From Sclerodactyla briareus (taxonomy: Eukaryota; Echinodermata; Holothuroidea; Dendrochirotida; Sclerodactylidae), in contig JAODTK010002076.1 of assembly GCA_026419785.1 (NCBI GenBank), positions 218,751 to 282,750 of the forward strand: a stretch of 64,000 nt of DNA, written 5' to 3'. Shown piece after piece: positions 44,237-56,380 of the stretch; position 1 is the first letter of the stretch; each line of letters starts with the position of its first letter. The notes beneath the pieces were generated by a model. The model ran no database searches. It was not told the origin of the DNA and saw only the letters and a list, made by a program, of their open reading frames with translations. The position numbers and the translations under genes were made by a program.

Positions 44237-46078
44237 TTAATGACCCAGTCACCCAAGAATGATGACCCGAAATTCCAGATCATACATGCAGCATGAGATG
44301 TGGCTAATTAAGCTAAAATAAGGCATTATCCACCCCTTTACCCTGTAATTCATTCCAAGAAATATGATCTTCTTCGAAGGAGGAAATGCATTTAGCAACA
44401 TTTACAGTTTTTTACACAGTGTCTCATTATGCCCCATGAAGGACCTCTTAAAATCAAACTCTTGAAAAGAGGACCCAGTAGTCAACAAACAAGTTTGATC
44501 AACATCCATCAACGGCAAAGCCCCTGTGGGCTGTGACACACTGACCCGATTTCACCGTCTTCTGCCTTCAGATGACCAATTATCGTATTCATTCTAATAG
44601 AAGCTCATGCCCTAATAGAAGCACACATGGAATTTTGCAAGATTTGTGATTTTTGTAACCCACCCTAATAGAGGCACACTTTGAAAACTGGTCAAACACT
44701 AATTAACACTGACAAATTACTTTTGGTAGGAAAAAAATGCAAGGTGTAATGTTGCGGCAGGGGGGCTAGGTTAGTTTTCAAAATCACTTACAAAGTTGTG
44801 TTAGTATTTGTTCAACAGATCATCACTTTTTGACTTATTTTGCTGCTCATGGTTGTCCGTAGGTGATTCAGTAATTCAGCACTCCGAGCTAGACTTTGTG
44901 GTATCCGTGGTAATGTAGCATCACTTAACTTGTGTATCAGTTCCGCGAGAAGACTGCCCTAATAAACGCGCATGTTTCCGAGATTGCCTCGCGGCAGTGC
45001 AAGTCTATTGGAATGAATACGGTTTATTAATTTTTCCTGAACAAGCCAGCGAAGGCCCACCCAAAGAGCACTGCTCAAAGATCATTATGACACAATTTCG
45101 AGAAAATCTAATACAACTGCTTAATAGCCCCTCGAAGGACCAGTGCCCTGCAGATGACGCATAGGTCAACAAACATTGGGTTCAAATTTGGTCAGCATCC
45201 ATCCAAGCCTGTGTGGGTCTGTAATTCTTATTTACCGGACTCTACTATTTCATTGAAGTTCAATTCCATCTTTGAAATATTCGGGAAATAGGCATCAATG
45301 ATATTGAAAATGAATGCCATTGGTTGTTAGTAGCCCCGCTCATCTACCCAGGGAACTTCAGGTCAAAATTACAGCACTCAAATTATCTCTACTCTTAAAG
45401 AAAATCATGATCAGTCCATGAATCTTCAAAAAATTGCCCCTGTTTCGCCACAGGGACCTATTCCACAAACCTACCAATTTTAACCTAATACTACCATTTC
45501 AACTGATTTTTTTTTCAATTTTGGTTTTATGTCAGTCAATACAATAGATTACTACAGTATGGATAGCTTTGTGGCTGGAAGGAGGACATGAAATGAAGGC
45601 TGAATGGAACTTTGAATGGCCTTGTATCAAAAATCTGTGGAGCAGCAATACCCAAGGAATATTTCGTACAAGAGAAATTCTTGATGCACATTGTATGGGA
45701 TGCATTCAGGCATTTATTGCGATTGCATGTTAAGATCAAGATTCCTTCTATCATGGCACGCCTCCTGCTGTCTTCCTCACAGAAATAGCGACAAGTCTGT
45801 GGTTGTTGGTAACCTGATGTACCCCATCCCTACACCCCTGGCAGCCAATACTTCTGTTACCTGGCAGGTAGCCCCCCCCCCCCACTTTCACAGGAGGGTG
45901 GTGTGAGACAATCGAGGAAACATGCTTCGTCTATTACAGCACTACTGAAAAAGCCCTTCAGGCATTTATTGGGATTTGCTCTCTTGCAATTTATTGATCT
46001 TTTTTTTTTAGTCATCATATGCCTCGTGTTATGCTATCCACCCGAAGGTGCTTCAGCTGACTAAGGAAATCCTAGAGT
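44237..46078. other. Gene-free region with family B scraps and a dispersed block
   Basis: Pieces at about 44430-44560 and 45125-45225 share GTCAACAAAC..AAGTTTGATCAACATCCATC-type wording with the ends of family B. The block 45440-45630 recurs at 47320-47505. C run at about 45872-45882. No gene could be supported. Confidence 0.5.
45440..45630 (+). repeat. Dispersed repeat block, copy 1
   Basis: Shares, in order, with 47320-47505: TGTTTCGCCACAGGGACCTA, ACCTAATA, CATTTCAAC, TGTCAGTCAATACAATAGAT, ACTACAGTA, 'TGGCTGGAAGGAGGACA' and TGGAACT. Same orientation, 1.88 kb apart. Confidence 0.85.
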
Positions 46079-46385
46079 AGGAAATTAGTAATAGTAGGCT
46101 CCAGGTTTGGGTCTGTGGAATGGGAAAGACACCGGCGAATCTCGCCTACTCTTTTCGAAGAGTGCCCTGAGTAACGAGGGGATAGGGGTGAGAATTCCTG
46201 TTCCCTGGATCGCCATTTAACGTCCCCATCCAACAGACAAGAGTGTAGCTTTACTCGTGCAGCCACTCTCCTACACGAGCACGTAGCGGGTGTTGGTGAA
46301 AAGTTGGGTCTGTGATGACGCCAGGGTTTAAACCAGGAACCTCTGGTATTACAGGCAAGACACTCCACCATTCCTGCTACCTCAC
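46079..46385 (-). repeat. tRNA-derived SINE, family 2
   Basis: Minus-strand head GTAGCAGGAATGGTGGAGTG with B-box-like GGTTCCTGGTTTAAACCC, then GAGTGGCTGCACGAGTAAAGC and 'GATGGGGACGTTAAATGGCG'. This is the same order of blocks as 1610-1950. The 99-codon frame across it is a by-product. Confidence 0.75.
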
Positions 46386-47319
46386 CACTCTGATCTTTTT
46401 GTTCGGAGTTCTACAGACCAAACTAATCTGCCCCTTCGATGGCCTTTGACCTCCAGTGGTCAGAGATGGACCAAAAGGTTAGTAAATATTCAAGTGTGGC
46501 TAACAACTCAATACTGAAAAACTGAAGCACCAGACAGTGCTGTAGCACAAACCATGCAAAATGTAGTCATTTATTTAAAAAAATGGAAAATTATTTTGGA
46601 ACTCATATTATTATTTGTTATGGGGAATTATATCATAGTAACAATTTGCTTCAGATTCTCGAGCACTCCATATAATGACGGCAACTCCATATGTTACATA
46701 TGATTAGCCATTTCAATACATGATTACATTTTGACGTCTTACCCCACCCAGCCACCCCTGAAACAACATCGGGTCAAGATGACCCCTAGATTGCAGCCAA
46801 TTCTGGAACACCAATATGCACCAATTGCACCAGAGGTCGATGAAGAGTATGTGCCAGCCTGGACAAATCCATGAAGTCTGAGCCTACCAGTGCCTATAAC
46901 TCTGTTTGATGCAATCTAGTTTTCCTTAACCTTATGATTCAATTTGCACGCAATGGCTCAATAGCCTCTTCAACCCCTACATGACCTTTGATCCCAAATT
47001 CCTGATCGCACCATATGTTATATAACTTTCATGATCATCTCATCTAGTTTGGATTGGAACAGCTTGACTGTTCAAACAAAATCGCTGAAAGGTGACCTTT
47101 GACATAAAATTCCTGAACATCCCATACTTATCAATAATCAATTATAATACTGACCAACTTGACTCACCTGGTCCAGGGTGGTAGCCTAGGGGATGGTTCA
47201 CCTGGTCCAGCTCACACAATTGACAAACTGCATAATGACCTCAAATGATCTATTTTCAAATACTCAAACTCTAAGTTCAATGACTTGGACAAAAAGACTC
47301 TGTCGGCCGTAACAAATGT
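46386..47319. other. Family B-like sequence, diverged
   Basis: Begins near 46525 with GAAGCACCAGACAGTGCTGTAGCAC, a hairpin close to the family B left end, and continues with 'GACCTTTGATCCCAAATTCCTGA' and 'GGTGACCTTTGACATAAAATTCCTGA' blocks. No right hairpin was confirmed. Confidence 0.5.
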
Positions 47320-47505
47320 TTGTTTCGCCACAGGGACCTATCTCACAAAATCACAAATTCTTACCTAATAGTCATTTCAACAGATTTTTCATTCCAAATT
47401 AGTTTTTATATCAGTCAATACAATAGATCACTACAGTAGGGTAGCTTCATGGCTGGAAAGGAGGACAAGATTATAAAGGCGGAATGGAACTATGCTTGGC
47501 TCTTG
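47320..47505 (+). repeat. Dispersed repeat block, copy 2
   Basis: Partner of 45440-45630; see that entry for the shared blocks. It runs on into sequence (after 47505) that does not match copy 1. Confidence 0.85.
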
Positions 47506-50500
47506 TTTAGTCTGAATTAGCCTTTTAGCGAATAGCATGTTGCAGTGTACTGTGGGATAGTTCAATCCTGCTGGGAACATCATGGGCAATTATTGGAAAA
47601 ATCTATAAATTCCAATTATCTTCCTCATTCTCTCATTATTGGTATGTTGTCCCAGATAATTTGTTACATCTAGCGATATTGTGACAAATCTGACCAAAAT
47701 GTGCTAATTCTCCACATAAAAAAAAAAATTATCTGCTGAAATTCCCATTTGGCCTTCCATAGATTGCCTACTTCGCCCCCTGAGCAAGACCACAATGCGC
47801 TGCGAGAGGTTATTTGTGAAAAGGTCTATTGGGACAGGTTTACGAAAATGAACTCAGGCTAGCCTATCCATTCACCTTTCAGTTTACAAAAAGACATAAA
47901 CCCTCTTGGTGTGGGTGTCTTTAAATGTAAAAAGGTCTGCAACAGCAATATTCCACACAAAGCTACGGGAGACGTAGGCTGGCGGTTGAGTCAAGACTCA
48001 AAGCGTGTCGTTGATCTTGTTGGTATCGGCCACTGCACAACTTCGTGCCTGCACATTCAGTGTAATGTTAGGATGGCTCAGCAATTGGCTGCTTTCTGTG
48101 AAACTTCACAGTGTAGGCTTCTCAGTATCACTCAGTCAATATCGTATCTTCGCTTCAGAAATAGCCTATCGAAGAAAGAAACACGATCAGTCACATCAAA
48201 TAGGAAAGATACAAATACTCAAACAAATCATTAATTATATACTAATTGGCAATGTTCTGATGGAATCGTAACACTCACGCGTGAATCAGTAGCGCATTAT
48301 ATCATCTATGGAATAATCTGGAAACGATTCCGCAATATGGAATTATCATGAATGAATGCATGAACTTCGCGAAACGTACGTGCAGTTTGTGTGTGTACCA
48401 TGTACCACTGCATAATGTATGCACTGTTTTCGCTGTAGTCAAATTATGCACATCTCGCTACCAGTACTCCAATATGGTGATGTAATGTGGATTACACCAA
48501 AGATGTTCAATTCACTAGATGGCACAGAAACCGATGAACGCATCGACCACAATGATTTGAAAAAGTGGTGGTCTCCCAAGTTCAAATATGCCGCAAGTAT
48601 TTTGATGTCCTGGAAGGTTGAAGGGATGAAGTCCAAATATAGGTGAACATGTTTTCGGTGGCTCCAATTTACACGTGGAACGAATTATTTATAACCCATG
48701 GGATATTCTCAGGATATGTGCAGCAATTAGTTCTGTGACGAAAACATGCACATTCCAAGTCATTCAAGGGACGTAGCGAGGGGTTGATAATTGAGGGGGG
48801 GGGGGGGGTTTTGTAGAGATTATGTGTTGACGACGGATTTGCAGTGGTGACGGATTGGGGACGGGGTATTTCGAAAAATATGAGTATTGAAACGCCCTTA
48901 GATGCAATCTGGTTTGTTTGTAATATTTACAGTACCCAATGGCGTTCAGTTAATTACTCGACCCCGCTTACTCCACGTACGCGGGACCCTTTCAATTTGG
49001 AACGCCGACAAATTCTGCCCGAGAGCCTTAAAAACCAATGGCCGCTTCCTACCGCAGCTCGTGAGTATGAAGCAATACGCCATCAATACACACTGCGCGC
49101 GGAGCGTGCAAAAAATTGACAATAATGGGGCAATTGATAAAATATTCAGCAAATTGTGTAACAAATTTTTCCACTTTCGCATTAGGAGCTCTAACCAGAT
49201 TTTAACTTGTTCTGTGCCCAAAGTTTGGTAGTTTCTGCCCGAATTGCGATCTAAAAAAACTGGGGGCTGCCCTCTATCTCACACCTTGTACTCTAGCTAT
49301 GCCGCTTGCATGATTTCCTAATTGGTTCCAGCAAAATGGCTTGAACAAATATTTAAGGCCCATCTCTCTCTGGAATATAGGACCAGAAACAAAACTGGCA
49401 AAGAACTGTCAAACTCATGAGAAATAAAATGTCAAACGCTAACGCATCTATTTCCCCCTTTGCCGAATTGCCGAACAGACTCGGTCACTCGTCCACAATT
49501 ACACACCGACGGCGACAGGCCGACGAACCCATTATTCCGTCCTGTTGAAATCGACTCATTAATCATTATTAGGGTTACGGGTATAGACTTGTAAAGGCCC
49601 TGACAAAATAACAAATTTTGTTTGTTCCTTGCAATCTATAACGTTCTCATAGGCATTTATGTTCTAGGCTTCTTGGTAGCAAGAATAATAGTTCTCAATC
49701 CTTATATCTGCGACGCGCGTGCCAGGTTGATTGATGATCGCAATCTCCTGATGTCATGCTCACACGTTTTTTTTTTTTTTTTTCCCTCGTTAACCTGTCC
49801 CGGCTTCGAACGACATTGAACTCGTTCCAAACAATGGGGTTCCCTTACTTCATATCTGAAGTGTACGGTGCATGCCCACTTCAAAGTCCATTTTCGCTTC
49901 GCTCCGCGCCAACCGAGGGTTTCGCTCCGCTTAGATATTCCGTCCGCGGCCCCCCCCCTTCTCGAAATTATTACGCCCCACTGCAAAATCTAGCTATACC
50001 ACTGTGCGTTCTAACTCTTTTCAAACCCCATACCGTATCTTTTAGAATTTGACGCCCACCTGGTGAACTGCCCCCCTCCATTATCGGTCTGGATCCGCCC
50101 TTGCACAAGGAGCGTCCCATATACACACGCCCATACTCCACACACAGTGTGACTGCATATTCCTCTGTCTTCAGCGGAATGAGGTCCTAAGGTCCTAAGC
50201 TAAGGTACTACCACTGCGCGATCTCAGTCCCTTTTTTTTCGTTTGTGTGAAACACTACATTATATTATTCAAGTTCATACCCTTGTTTTTCAACTGAACA
50301 CCCTTCAATCCCGAGAGCCAACATCCGAACATAGTGCTCTAGCGCTGTTTGATATCATTGGTGATTTCATTACAAATCAGCCAAGTGGTAATGGTAAAGA
50401 CCGCCATATAAACGACCTTTGGAAGTGATGGCGCCAAATCAATATGCTGTTGTTGTAAGGTAACTCCACTATCGTCAGTAGGATGCCGCGCATCAGCAGG

Positions 50501-51008
50501 TCGTCGAGATGATTAGTATGCAGAACGTGCTGAGCGGCACGGCATTCGCTAGAGGGCCCCCCCCCCCAAAAAAAGAAAGAACAAGAACGCAGAAGTGCGT
50601 AGTGATTCCTCTCCGCATTCATTCTTCTCTCACAACTTGAGTATGAGCAGGGTGTGTTTTCCAATTCCAAATATGGCTTGAGATAACGTGTGATAAGCGT
50701 GTTTCTTTGTTTTTGTTTTCATGGTATATTTGCCGAGCAGAGGATCGATCCTATTCAAGGCCCAGCAAGGGTGCGGGCCCGATACTGCACCTTTTGTCAT
50801 TTTTCGAAGCCTCACACGGGTACACGAAATAAGGCAACTGCCTCTTTGGCAGTAACCTTGAATGTGTGGGTTGGGGTAATCACACGCAGATGGCAACTTA
50901 CCAATTGCCTACCCTCGTTTGTCTGATCCAATCCTTTTTGCTGAGCGCCCCCCTCAGGGAGGAGGCAACAGGTTCCCTTTCCAAAAGTCTTTGGTATGAT
51001 CCATATAG
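47506..51008. other. Gene-free stretch
   Basis: No supported gene. The frames at 47911-48234, 48419-48646 and 48902-49231 have no recognised relatives. Homopolymers: G run at about 48797-48809, T run at about 49768-49783, C run at about 49951-49959. A family A-like remnant (CACACGCCC, then GTGACTGCATATTCCTCTG) lies at about 50115-50175. Confidence 0.45.
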
Positions 51009-53440
51009 ACTCGGGAGCCCAGGAGTCCAGCCTAGCTGGAGAGGTAACCAATTGTGAGCCATACAGCAGTGACAAACGCTATGCCCCTTGCAAGGAAATG
51101 GTCGTCTGGCAGGCACCTTCTGGTGGGTGTGGTGGTGAGGGCCCTAACAAAAGGCCCAAAATTAGGCTAGCTTAGCTCCCGAGGTAATCGCGGGAAATCT
51201 ACGGCAAAATGTTCAGCATTATCTCATAGAACATGGATGAACGTACCGTACAGACATTTTAGTTGGTGGGGTGGGCCTGCCAGACGCCAATAACTGGCGC
51301 CCAAAAATGAGCTAGCTTAGTCATTATAAATAACTAGTTGAACAAAGTTGAAAATGTTCGTGACGCTTCCAGCTATGAGAAATGGCCAATGACAGGACAT
51401 TTTAAGTGGTGGGTTGGGTGCGCCAGACGCCATACAATACCCCCACCCCTACAGCTTCCTTAATGTTGTTATGTCAACTCATCGTGAGGTAACCAGTTGA
51501 ACCAACTGAGAAATTGTTCGTTACACTCCCAGCTATCACAAGTGACCAATGACAGACATTTTAAGTGGTGGGTTGGGTGCGCCAGACGCCATACAATACC
51601 CCCACCCCTACAGCTAACCTAGGTTAGCTCGTATAAGGTAACCAGCTGAAACAAAGTTGAACATGTTCGTGACCCTCCCAGCTATCCACAAGGTGACCAA
51701 TGACAGGACATTTTAATTGGTGGGTAGGATGTGCCGGACGCCATACAATATCCTCACCATAGAGCGAACCTATAGGTTAGCTCGTAAGTAACCAAAAACT
51801 GAAATTCGTAATGTTCAATAGAGTTTTATTTAATGCCACTAGCTGAAATCCCAAGCATGTTAGAAAACCATCAAACAGGGACAGAGAAGAAGTTTATATG
51901 GGTTTAAACGGATTACATCCGTTAGGTTATACTACTAATAAACAATGTAAGTGTGGATTGGACCAAAACTGACTAGGTCATCTCATGTCTAAACAGTTTT
52001 GCCACGACAACCCGCAAATAAGCGGAAGAGTGTTCACACAATCTTATAGAAGATTTCCCAATAAGGCAGCTGTGGAAAATAATAAGAATAGTGGCGCCTT
52101 ATATTAAGGACTGGCAGCAGCCATGATTGAATGCTTACAGTTGAAAAAGGGATTATAAAGTGTTTTTACTTTTGTCATAGGGATCGTGACTATCACATTC
52201 AGATCGTTCAAGTGGCAGAAGCAGAGTGCAAACCACACAACCCAACTACATATTACTACGCTGGAAGCAATTTCCATGTTCACAAGTGGGAATCCTTGTA
52301 GTAGGGGGGTTGACGGTCACCATCTAGTGTTGCGCTTTGCCGGCGAACAGGACTTGATTGTTATGGGAGGCTACCCAAGATCCTGGAATCCGAGTCTGCG
52401 GATTTTGGGCCTGGATTTTGGGCAAAAACCACTTATATTTCGTGGCTTAGTGGCGCAGTTGCTGTTTTGAGTTGCAATTGTTGGTGTTGTCACAACAACT
52501 GGAAACAATGTCGGGAATTGGCTTGACTCAAGTCAGAAGAAGACTTTAGAAGTCTCAACACGTTTGTATTCATGAGGGGCCCATGCGCGGTCAATGAGCC
52601 ATGAACAGTCTGTGATATTGGCAATCAGGCTAAAATAGCATAGCCGATATGATCACTTTGTGAGCTTTTATTAGCCCAAGGTCAAGTAAGTCAAGTTGAG
52701 CAGGTATGTTTAAAAGTTCGTGAGTGGTATCGTTAGTATGGGCCAAAAACGTGTTTCTAAATGCCGACCTGAAAACAATTTGACCTTGGAAACCACAGTC
52801 TAGTGAAACTTTTAACGATGGGTTGAGAACCGACTTTGGGGAGTTCAAGAAACGCCATGCCGCCTTGGCAATAGCAATAGTCCGTCGGTGATATTGTTAA
52901 TCATGCTAAAATACCTATATAGCTGATTTCTACAATTTGATCACTTTGTAAACTTTTTATTAGCCCACAGAACTTATCACGCTGAGTTGAGTAGGAGTGT
53001 GTAAAGGTTTAGGAGTGTTATCGTGAACGGGACAAATTATGTGTAATATTGCCGACTGAACCAATTGACCACCTTGGATGCCATAATTCAGCTAAAATTT
53101 TAAACCTTGGGTTGAAACGAATTTGGTATGTTCATGAGATTCTCATGTCCGGTTCAATTAGTGGACAGTTCCTTTTCAGTGAAATTGTTAATCCAAGCAG
53201 GTTAATAACCATCGATTGAACAAGGTTCACTTGCGTAGCCTTTGTGTGGCTGGGTACTGGCATGAGGAGGTATGACGGCTAGTAAAACGGATCGGTGAAC
53301 GCTTCCATGGACGTTGGCGGAGGAGAGAAAATACCGTCCATGCGAATTTGATATGCGATACGGTAGATCGTCACTGATGATATCAACTGCAACCACAAAT
53401 ATGAAGATATCGCGAGACGGTATCTTGCCGCACGCAACGA
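51009..53440 (+). repeat. Left arm of a kilobase-scale inverted repeat
   Basis: The outer part starts near CGGGAGCCCAGG and includes CCTAGCTGGAGAGGTAACCAATT, 'CAAAAGGCCCAAAATT', three to four tandem units of about 165 bp (GCCAGACGCCATACAATA, then GTAACCA..TGA, 'CCCAGCTATC', 'TGACCAATGACAGGACATTTT'), and the GCCGGCGAACAGGACTTGAT / GGGAGGCTACC block at about 52340-52375. The inner part has two 280-bp units (about 52600-52860 and 52880-53130; shared CAATTTGACC..TTGGA, 'TTTTATTAGCCCA'). The arm ends with AAGATATCGCGAGACGG near 53420. All blocks recur inverted at 56380-57873. Confidence 0.8.
51930..52180 (+). pseudogene. LINE reverse-transcriptase C-terminal fragment
   Basis: A frame reading GYTTNKQCKCGLDQN, then with a frame change LGHLMSKQFCHDNPQIS, then NKAAVE and AAMIECLQL. 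It resembles the Cys/His motif (C-x-C-G-x-x-Q-T-x-x-H-L-x-x-C) at the end of many Jockey-type and related LINE proteins. The right arm of the inverted repeat has no counterpart of 51800-52280, so this piece was probably inserted into the left arm alone. Short and broken; the family is inferred. Confidence 0.5.
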
Positions 53441-56380
53441 GTGCGTACCTTGTCGACACTACCCCTCCCTAGACGAATTAGGCATGCGGGAGCACTATGT
53501 GACGTTTAAGAGCTCTTTGCTGGCTGGAGGACTCAACAAAAGAAGTCTACAGGCCGTATTTCCCAACGCCTCGTACCATAAAACCGGAAGCCACGCCGAC
53601 GACCTAAACCCTTGCAGGAGAAAGAGTATTCTTGTCTTTAAAAAGAGCTGAAAAACTCGACCCATCAGGGAACTCGGAAGGATACACACAACTACCTCGG
53701 ATAACAGGGTTATCTCAAACTCCCAGGTGCATACGTTGCACTGACGAGGGACAGACGAGGGACTGACGAGGAGTCTGGGACTCGTCACTCCGTCGCGGCA
53801 AGAACGTCGCCTGCCAGAAGCCTGGGCGAAGGCTTCTCGCCGTCAGGGCGAAGCGGGTACAAAAGCCGCTGCCAGAAAAATACAACAGGGCTCAAAGGGA
53901 TATCGAGTCCTACGAGTACAACGTCGAATCCAGCCGTATGCTACGAAGCTTCGCGACCTCCAAAGGAAGACCGATACGGGGAAAGCGAACCTCAAGAAGA
54001 AGTCGAGCAGGAGGCATACGCCTTTACAAATTCCTAAATGCAGATAGGCGGTCCAGACCTATTTTTCCGTGATCAAACGGCTCTTTTTAGGGCCACTACA
54101 AGCACCAGAAAGGGTTTGCATCAGCCAATCTCTCTAAAACGAAGCCTGTGTCGTGTCCATTTTTTATGTCATGAGGTAAAAGATAACACGATCCGTCTAA
54201 CAAAAAACGGAAATTAAACAGAGCGGGTAAAGTTAGTATTACAATATAACCGTAATCGTTATCAACCTATCAGGGAGCGCGGGCTACACGTAGCCACAGC
54301 CACAACCTGCAAAAGAGGCCAAATAAACTCAAGAGTAGTCAGAAAAACCCGATCAGACCGCCCTCTATACAATTTAGCGGTTATCACCCTAGGTGGGGGT
54401 AAAGTTCATCATGGACACCAGATAAAACCGAAGCGGACCGGTACGCATGTCCTCCCTCTCCATAAAGGAAACTCACAAGAACAATGCGCCTTCGTGTAGT
54501 CATGCGACCATAAAAGCAGCGAACACAAAGATTCCGCATGCACCCACATGGTCCCTCAGAAGTGACCTTAAACCAGAACTTGGAAGACTCCCTGGAGGGC
54601 CCAACAAAGGCGAGACAGATGGCTAGCAGGAACGCATGCTCCTAAATACCATTAGAGAACGAGTTACTCATTGTGGTGAAGCCCTCGACAGAGGAAGAGG
54701 GCATAGCTTCATACTCAATCGCTCAGATTATCAAACCGAGATCGAACGTCAGCTGAAAGGCGTCATTACGAACGGTTTGTTACCGGCGAACAGAACGAAG
54801 CCAACCACCGACGTGGTGTTCAAAACCGCCTCCTCCTTCACATAGCTCCAAACAAAGAAATAGAGAAGAGACATTCAACTGACCTAAATCCACCACAACA
54901 ATGAGACCCGCACGGCCGATGATATAGCGTCTTGCAAACTCAAAATTGCAGCAGTATATCATAGGCTAGTGAGGTTAACGGGTCCCCAACAGGAGCCAAA
55001 ATCTCAGCCTTTCTGGATTATTTCCTCCTTCCAATTAGTAGTAAGGCAAGAAACGTAGTGAAAGGACACAAATCAAACCTTACACTACTGGCAGGGGTGT
55101 TTGAAATTACCAGTTAATTTATCGTACCGGATGTCATCAAGGTACACCAAACACGCCACATGATGAGGCTCTCGACCCACATGCCAGTTGCATACGGATT
55201 AACGCAATTGAGGAACCATTCGATAGACTGAAAAATAGTCCCACATCAATGCGAAACTCATGATCTTATACTTTCACGCAACTGTTTGAATTCAACGGCC
55301 AATTATTTTATAAACAAAAAAATGGTTGCGCAATGGGCAAGTCAAGCGTCCCCTGAGATCTTCGACATTGTGTATGCACAAACTAGAGGACCTCCATCAT
55401 TTCAATCAGCAACAAAACATCCTACAATGTATAAGGTACAGTAGATGAACATACCTTCTGTTGACAGTGGAACCGAAGATGAACTGAACTCCATGGTGGA
55501 CCGTATAAACGTACTACACACACTCCTTAAGTTCACGGCAGAAAGAATTACTGATACTGAAGTCACATACCCCGATCTGCTAACAATTTTCAAAGGGACG
55601 ACAATTCCCTGTCAAACGACTTTCCAGGTAAAGAAGAATCTATCCCAAGCACACGGAAACCTACCCATATTTAGATCGCGCATTCAGCTCATCCCCAAAG
55701 CCACTTTCCCATGGCTTCATCAAAAGGGGAGTCTACGGTATGCACCCAATATGCAACCAATGAGGCAGACAGCGGACTTCATGAGAAAAAAACACAATTT
55801 TCACAGAAAAAACGCTGCTTCCGTAATACACGAACAAGAGAGGTGGGTCGTTGGCCAATGCTTCAGCATGAGGACCGCGACAAAGAGCGACGCATCGGCA
55901 TCGCCAAACAACGGCACGGCACGCAAATTCAGAACCACACTGGTGTTCAACAACATTACACCCCCATTGTCAAAACCAGGGAACCTAAAAGAGGCCTTAA
56001 TAAGATTGGAATTTGATGAAACGGTCACCCAGAACTATCGCAACTGTTTCCCCAAAGCCCCGTAATTGCCTACAAAAGGGCAAAAAAACTCAGAGATTAC
56101 TAGGTAAATCCAAATTTCCACACGGGCATGCAAGCGAACAAACAGAAAGCGAAGCGATTCTTCCGGATGAGTTGATCGCAGCACTATACACAAAAATACC
56201 AAAGTTGTACATAAACAGAGCCACACCGCGCGCCAATGACTAGACCACTGATGAGCCCCAAATAATACCGTGGCAGAAACCAAGTCTCAAGCCAACAAAA
56301 GGCTCACTCACGTCCCATACAGCTCCTAACTCCAACCAGAGAGGGGCAGTGGATCACGGCACGCATGTGGGGCATGGGGG
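53441..56380 (+). pseudogene. Penelope-like element reverse transcriptase, degraded
   Basis: Blocks in order: HSFILNRSDYQTEIERQL (about 54702-54760; Penelope-like proteins have a similar VVLNxSDYxxExxRQL); GSPTGAKISAFLDYFLLPIS (54975-55045); FNGQLFYKQKNGCAMG (55291-55338), the motif before the catalytic box; a damaged YxDD region (about 55429-55455); then in the longest frame (55445-56065) TEDELNSMVDRINVLHTLLK, FTAERITDTEVTYPDL, TIFKG, FMRKKHNF; and VIAYK..KKLRD, KSKFP-like at 56060-56125. Frameshifts separate the blocks. No GIY-YIG endonuclease was seen, and 53441-54600 is too eroded to read. The assignment to Penelope-like rather than DIRS-type or LINE rests on the motif wording. Confidence 0.75.

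Noticed and set aside
48902-49231. Possible exon with a 109-codon frame
   Set aside because: An overlapping frame on the other strand is equally long; no family or splice evidence.
55445-56065. Longest open frame (206 codons) as a stand-alone host gene
   Set aside because: Its wording continues a Penelope-like reverse transcriptase whose other blocks lie upstream in other frames, so it is part of a pseudogene.
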